NCBI GenBank assembly: GCA_003249015.1
Contig: QBLS01000013.1
Span: 1 to 64,000 of the forward strand
Reading direction: 5' to 3'
Length of the DNA stretch: 64,000 nucleotides
DNA from: Pseudanabaena sp.
Lineage (GTDB): Bacteria > Cyanobacteriota > Cyanobacteriia > Pseudanabaenales > Pseudanabaenaceae
In this document: positions 61,286 to 64,000 of the stretch, in pieces
Layout: every line of letters begins with the position of its first letter
How positions within the stretch are numbered: the first letter of the stretch is position 1
Notes under the pieces: generated by a model
What the model saw: only the letters and a program-made list of their open reading frames with translations
The model's database searches: none
What the model was told of the DNA's origin: nothing
Translations under genes and position numbers: made by a program

Positions 61286-61323
61286 CAAATAAAGAAAGGG
61301 CGGAGCCATTTCTTTATTTGGGA

Positions 61324-62727
61324 TTACAAAATTCCTGCGGACTCATAGAGGCGGCGGAGCAGCGCTAGGATTTTGCGATCATAGAAAGGATCGATCGCCC
61401 AACGTCCCGTCAATTGGCTAATTCTGGGTGCAATGCCCCTTGCCACTAAATGAAATCTGGGAGCAACCACGGCTTGAAACAATGGAGCAGTGCTGGCATA
61501 GCATTTCAACTGTTGGATATGTGCCCGCACGCCCAATTGGGGAGACTCAAAACTTGCCCCTGTCTGTTGGCTAGGAGGATTAGCGATCGCCACCCTTGGG
61601 GATGCCCCTAAACTGGCGAAATTATTTTGTTCTGAGGAGATCGCCTTCCCAAAGCGCAAAAATCCTGTCTCAATACACATTTGGCAAAAGGCAAGATCGT
61701 GATTAACTCCTTCTATTTCTGCTTCTTGGCGATAGATTTGGGGCAGATCGCCATAACTATTTAGAGCCGCTTCGTTATTATTTTTGAGAAACATTAATAA
61801 CTGCACTTCGGAGGCGTGACCCATGCCCATGATTTGATCAATTTGCCCAGTACAAATCTCAAAAATAGTCCGCAAATACAGGGTGCGGGTAGCACTATCC
61901 CAAGAAATAGAAGCATTGAGTTCGCGCAAGGCGATCGCCTGTACATAGACAATGCTCTGATAGCGCATACGGCAAGCTAAGGGAATTTGATCAAGATTCA
62001 AACCAAGGCGATCGACTAAATCCGCAGGAATTAGGACATTGCCCGATACCAAGATCCCCCTCTCTTCATAGCTATGACCATTGAGATTGATATTAATTTC
62101 GGGATAGGTAATATTTTTATTTTGGTCAAGCCGACTGCTTGGGGAAAAAACAGGGACAGTCGCAGCATTTTCATTGAGCCAAGCTTGCAAACCATCGGCT
62201 AACCCGATCGCGTAGTCCCGCCGCCGCGTTTGCATGAGCAGTCGATCTTGAGAGTTGTTGGTAAATAACAACTCCAGCATGATCGAAGGCACAGCAACTT
62301 GACGGCAGAAGCTCAAACTGCCAAGACTGGCGATCGTGTCAGCTTTAGCGCCACGATTGAGAATTTCAGGGACGCGCTTAGTCAAGGCACTGGTTAAAAT
62401 TTCCGCTTGCCGTTTCCTGATAGCGTTGTGCGTAATGTGATAAGCACTAGTTCCCCGCAACTCGTTAGCGTCAGTTACATCCAGATACAAGGCGATCGCA
62501 ATATCTTGGCGGGTCGCCCGCGCATTGATCCAAGCAATCACCTCATCCAAATTTAGATCACTACTGGGAGTAGCGATCGCTATCCCACGCGATCGCAGTT
62601 CTGCAATCAATAAATCTCTGGTTGCCGCCAATTCAGCAATTTCAGCGGTTCCGCCCTTCATCTCGTCTACAGCCAGAGATGAAGAATTTAAGCCATTATG
62701 ACCTGCGGCAATAAATATTTTGCCCAT
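61324..62727 (-). CDS. Amidase_3/glucosaminidase-like cell-wall protein
   Basis: A 467-residue protein. The first 190 residues resemble N-acetylmuramoyl-L-alanine amidase (KIFIAAGHNG and GGTAEIAE at the first zinc ligands, VPSIMLELLFTNN for the last). The usual second His region (SIHAN-like) reads IALYLDVTD, so one zinc ligand seems missing. A copper-amine-oxidase-N-like segment (RMRYQSIVYVQAIALREL) follows, then a C-terminal region like glucosaminidase domains (YRQEAEIEGVNHDLAFCQMC, FLRFG, FASLGA, GVRAHIQQLKCYAS). No signal peptide is visible. Confidence 0.75.
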   Translation of the reverse strand: MGKIFIAAGHNGLNSSSLAVDEMKGGTAEIAELAATRDLLIAELRSRGIAIATPSSDLNLDEVIAWINARATRQDIAIALYLDVTDANELRGTSAYHITHNAIRKRQAEILTSALTKRVPEILNRGAKADTIASLGSLSFCRQVAVPSIMLELLFTNNSQDRLLMQTRRRDYAIGLADGLQAWLNENAATVPVFSPSSRLDQNKNITYPEININLNGHSYEERGILVSGNVLIPADLVDRLGLNLDQIPLACRMRYQSIVYVQAIALRELNASISWDSATRTLYLRTIFEICTGQIDQIMGMGHASEVQLLMFLKNNNEAALNSYGDLPQIYRQEAEIEGVNHDLAFCQMCIETGFLRFGKAISSEQNNFASLGASPRVAIANPPSQQTGASFESPQLGVRAHIQQLKCYASTAPLFQAVVAPRFHLVARGIAPRISQLTGRWAIDPFYDRKILALLRRLYESAGIL

Positions 62728-62802
62728 ATTTCTATCTGCCAGTCAGCTTCAGTAACCAAAAATTTTCCGCCAGTCTATCAGCTTTTGACCTAATTTATAA
62801 AA

Positions 62803-62851
62803 AATCCAAAAGTGAGTGGCGGCGCGAAGCGCTGCCACTCACTTTTGGATT
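62803..62851. terminator. 23-bp hairpin before the ferredoxin gene
   Basis: AATCCAAAAGTGAGTGGC and GGCGC around GAA, one mismatch on the far arm. A second hairpin GCGTGTTAGCTGTG with its complement is at 62873-62907, 53 bases before the next start. Confidence 0.65.
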
Positions 62852-62959
62852 GGCGAACCTATAAATTAATTTGCGTGTTAGCTGTGACTAAGGCACAGCT
62901 AACACGCATAATTAAAAATGCTGATTTATTAGGGCGGGAAACTTCCAAAAGTCTAAATC

Positions 62960-63364
62960 ATGAAAAAAAGAGTCAACCTTACCTTTCCCAAACGCGCCAT
63001 CAGCATCCCGATCACCTATCGGCTTGCCAAAGATTTTAATATTGCCGCCAATATTATCCGTGCTCAAGTTGCCCCCAACAAAGTCGGCAAGATGGTATTA
63101 GAACTATCAGGCGACATCGATCAACTCGAAGAAGCGATGGATTGGATGCGATCGCAAGATATTGAAGTCTCTCTGCATGGGCGCGAAATTATGATTGACG
63201 ATATTGCCTGTGTGGACTGTGGGCTCTGTACTGGCGTATGTCCCACCGAAGCACTCACCCTTGATAGCAAGACCTTTCAACTCAATTTTTTGCGATCGCG
63301 TTGTGTGGTCTGTGAGCAATGCGTGACCGCCTGCCCCGTTAATGCCATATCAATCAATCTATAG
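62960..63364 (+). CDS. NIL domain 4Fe-4S ferredoxin
   Basis: A 134-residue protein. Residues 1-75 form an NIL (ACT-like) domain (VNLTFPKRAISIPITYRLAKDF, VLELSGDIDQLEEAMDWMRSQ). Two 4Fe-4S motifs follow, CVDCGLCTGVCPTEAL and CVVCEQCVTACPVNAI, with standard CxxCxxCxxxCP spacing. Common in cyanobacteria and methionine-related or redox contexts. Electron partner not known. The start ATG matches the family. Confidence 0.9.
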   Translation: MKKRVNLTFPKRAISIPITYRLAKDFNIAANIIRAQVAPNKVGKMVLELSGDIDQLEEAMDWMRSQDIEVSLHGREIMIDDIACVDCGLCTGVCPTEALTLDSKTFQLNFLRSRCVVCEQCVTACPVNAISINL

Positions 63365-63394
63365 GTTTTGCGCTGAGTCTCAACGCAAAACCTA
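63361..63394 (+). terminator. Terminator of the ferredoxin gene
   Basis: ATAGGTTTTGCG and CGCAAAACCTAT around CTGAGTCTCA, overlapping the stop TAG. Confidence 0.7.
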
Positions 63395-63510
63395 TGTAAA
63401 AACTAAGGTATTCGCCTCAGTTTTTTACAAATTGAGCGCGGCGGCGATCACTGTACTATACTTAACATAGCTTAACAAAGTTTTAATCACTAAATTTTGA
63501 GATTTAACTC

Positions 63511-64000
63511 ATGCACTTTGAGTTCTTTTCGCTGGAAACCATTCAAGAATGGACACAGCAATACGGGTACTGGGTCGTTTTTTTCGGCATCATGCTGGAA
63601 AATGCAGGTATTCCCATTCCTGGAGAGACGATCACTCTAGTCGGTGGATTTTTATCAGGGAATGGAGAATTACGATATTCTCTAGTATTGCTATGTGCAG
63701 TCTCTGGAGCGATTTTAGGAGACAGTGCGGGCTATTGGCTGGGAAGATGGGGTGGTGTAGAAGCTTTAGCAAAAATTGGTAAATTCTTTCGATTGCCCAG
63801 CAATGAGATTGAGCTAGCTCGCAAAAAATTTCTCGGTAGTGCCGATCGCGCTGTATTTTTCGGTCGTTTTGTCGCCATATTGAGAGTCTTTGCAGGGCCA
63901 ATGGCTGGGCTTTCGGGAATGTCCTATCCCAGATTTTTATTTTTTAATTCCACTGGCGCTCTTGTATGGGGAACAGTAACTACTGGATTCGCCTACTATG
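63511..64000 (+). CDS. DedA family membrane protein, cut by window end
   Basis: The first 163 codons are present. The protein is of the DedA/SNARE-associated (VTT) type: IPIPGETITLVGGFLSGNG and GAILGDSAGYWLGRWGG are the re-entrant loop motifs, and FFGRFVAILRVFAGPMAGLSGM is the second conserved arginine loop. These proteins influence lipid scrambling and membrane homeostasis. The ATG is 116 bases after the preceding terminator. The C-terminus lies beyond the window. Confidence 0.92.
   Translation, partial: MHFEFFSLETIQEWTQQYGYWVVFFGIMLENAGIPIPGETITLVGGFLSGNGELRYSLVLLCAVSGAILGDSAGYWLGRWGGVEALAKIGKFFRLPSNEIELARKKFLGSADRAVFFGRFVAILRVFAGPMAGLSGMSYPRFLFFNSTGALVWGTVTTGFAYY

Overview
The window is cyanobacterial chromosome. 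It carries form IB Rubisco (rbcL-rbcX-rbcS) facing a Rubisco activase-like gene, ndhB, petB-petD, cyanophycinase, a smtB/smtA metallothionein pair, a tmRNA whose encoded tag reads ANNIVSFSRKAAPVAA, and dense HIP1 octamers (GCGATCGC). The gene set and the many hairpin-rich gaps suggest a Pseudanabaena-like filamentous organism; that genus-level guess is inference.

Layout. 0-2.1 kb: a toxin-antitoxin patch (BrnTA, a PIN toxin with its antitoxin, a deleted second BrnTA copy) separated by HIP1-spaced repeats. 2.2-5.2 kb: a DUF4336 protein and ndhB. 5.8-10.1 kb: one giant CheB-CheR-PAS-histidine kinase-receiver protein. 10.1-12.8 kb: a second toxin-antitoxin patch (YefM-YoeB, a possible HEPN-like protein, orphan HicB and DUF433 proteins). 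13-17.3 kb: rbcS, rbcX and rbcL on the minus strand, a 978-base gap, then rca on the plus strand. 17.4-22 kb: thrC, a Uma2 pseudogene, a secreted TPR protein and a C39-like peptidase. 22-26.5 kb: a LivH-type permease, a DUF4327 protein, cyanophycinase, a fatty acid hydroxylase-like protein and a membrane protein. 26.6-32 kb: tRNA-Arg, ftsE-ftsX, a response regulator, tcdA, tRNA-Gly and a HEAT-repeat protein. 32-40.7 kb: thyX, aguA, petB-petD, ssrA, a band-7 protein, plsX-fabH and a 2OG-Fe oxygenase-like protein. 41-48.5 kb: MscS, a small membrane protein, dnaB, an ABM-domain protein, cysQ, smtA/smtB and a NatD-like permease. 48.6-57.1 kb: PilL-like and PilJ-like chemosensory proteins and a deoxyhypusine synthase-like polyamine gene. 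57.5-64 kb: a DUF4359 protein, obgE, an SH3 protein, hisZ, an amidase, an NIL-ferredoxin and a truncated DedA gene at the window end.

Most genes are housekeeping, arranged singly or in pairs. The striking feature is the space between them. Nearly every gap holds one or more near-perfect hairpins with 12-28 bp arms that differ from locus to locus, most closed by a GC-NNN-GC triloop. Some sit inside two short MITE-like repeat families with conserved ends, one about 115 bp and one about 100 bp, for which no transposase is present here. Other points worth attention are a CheA-like protein that has lost several catalytic motifs, a long leader with a small ORF before the polyamine gene, and a Rubisco activase without a small-subunit-like tail.
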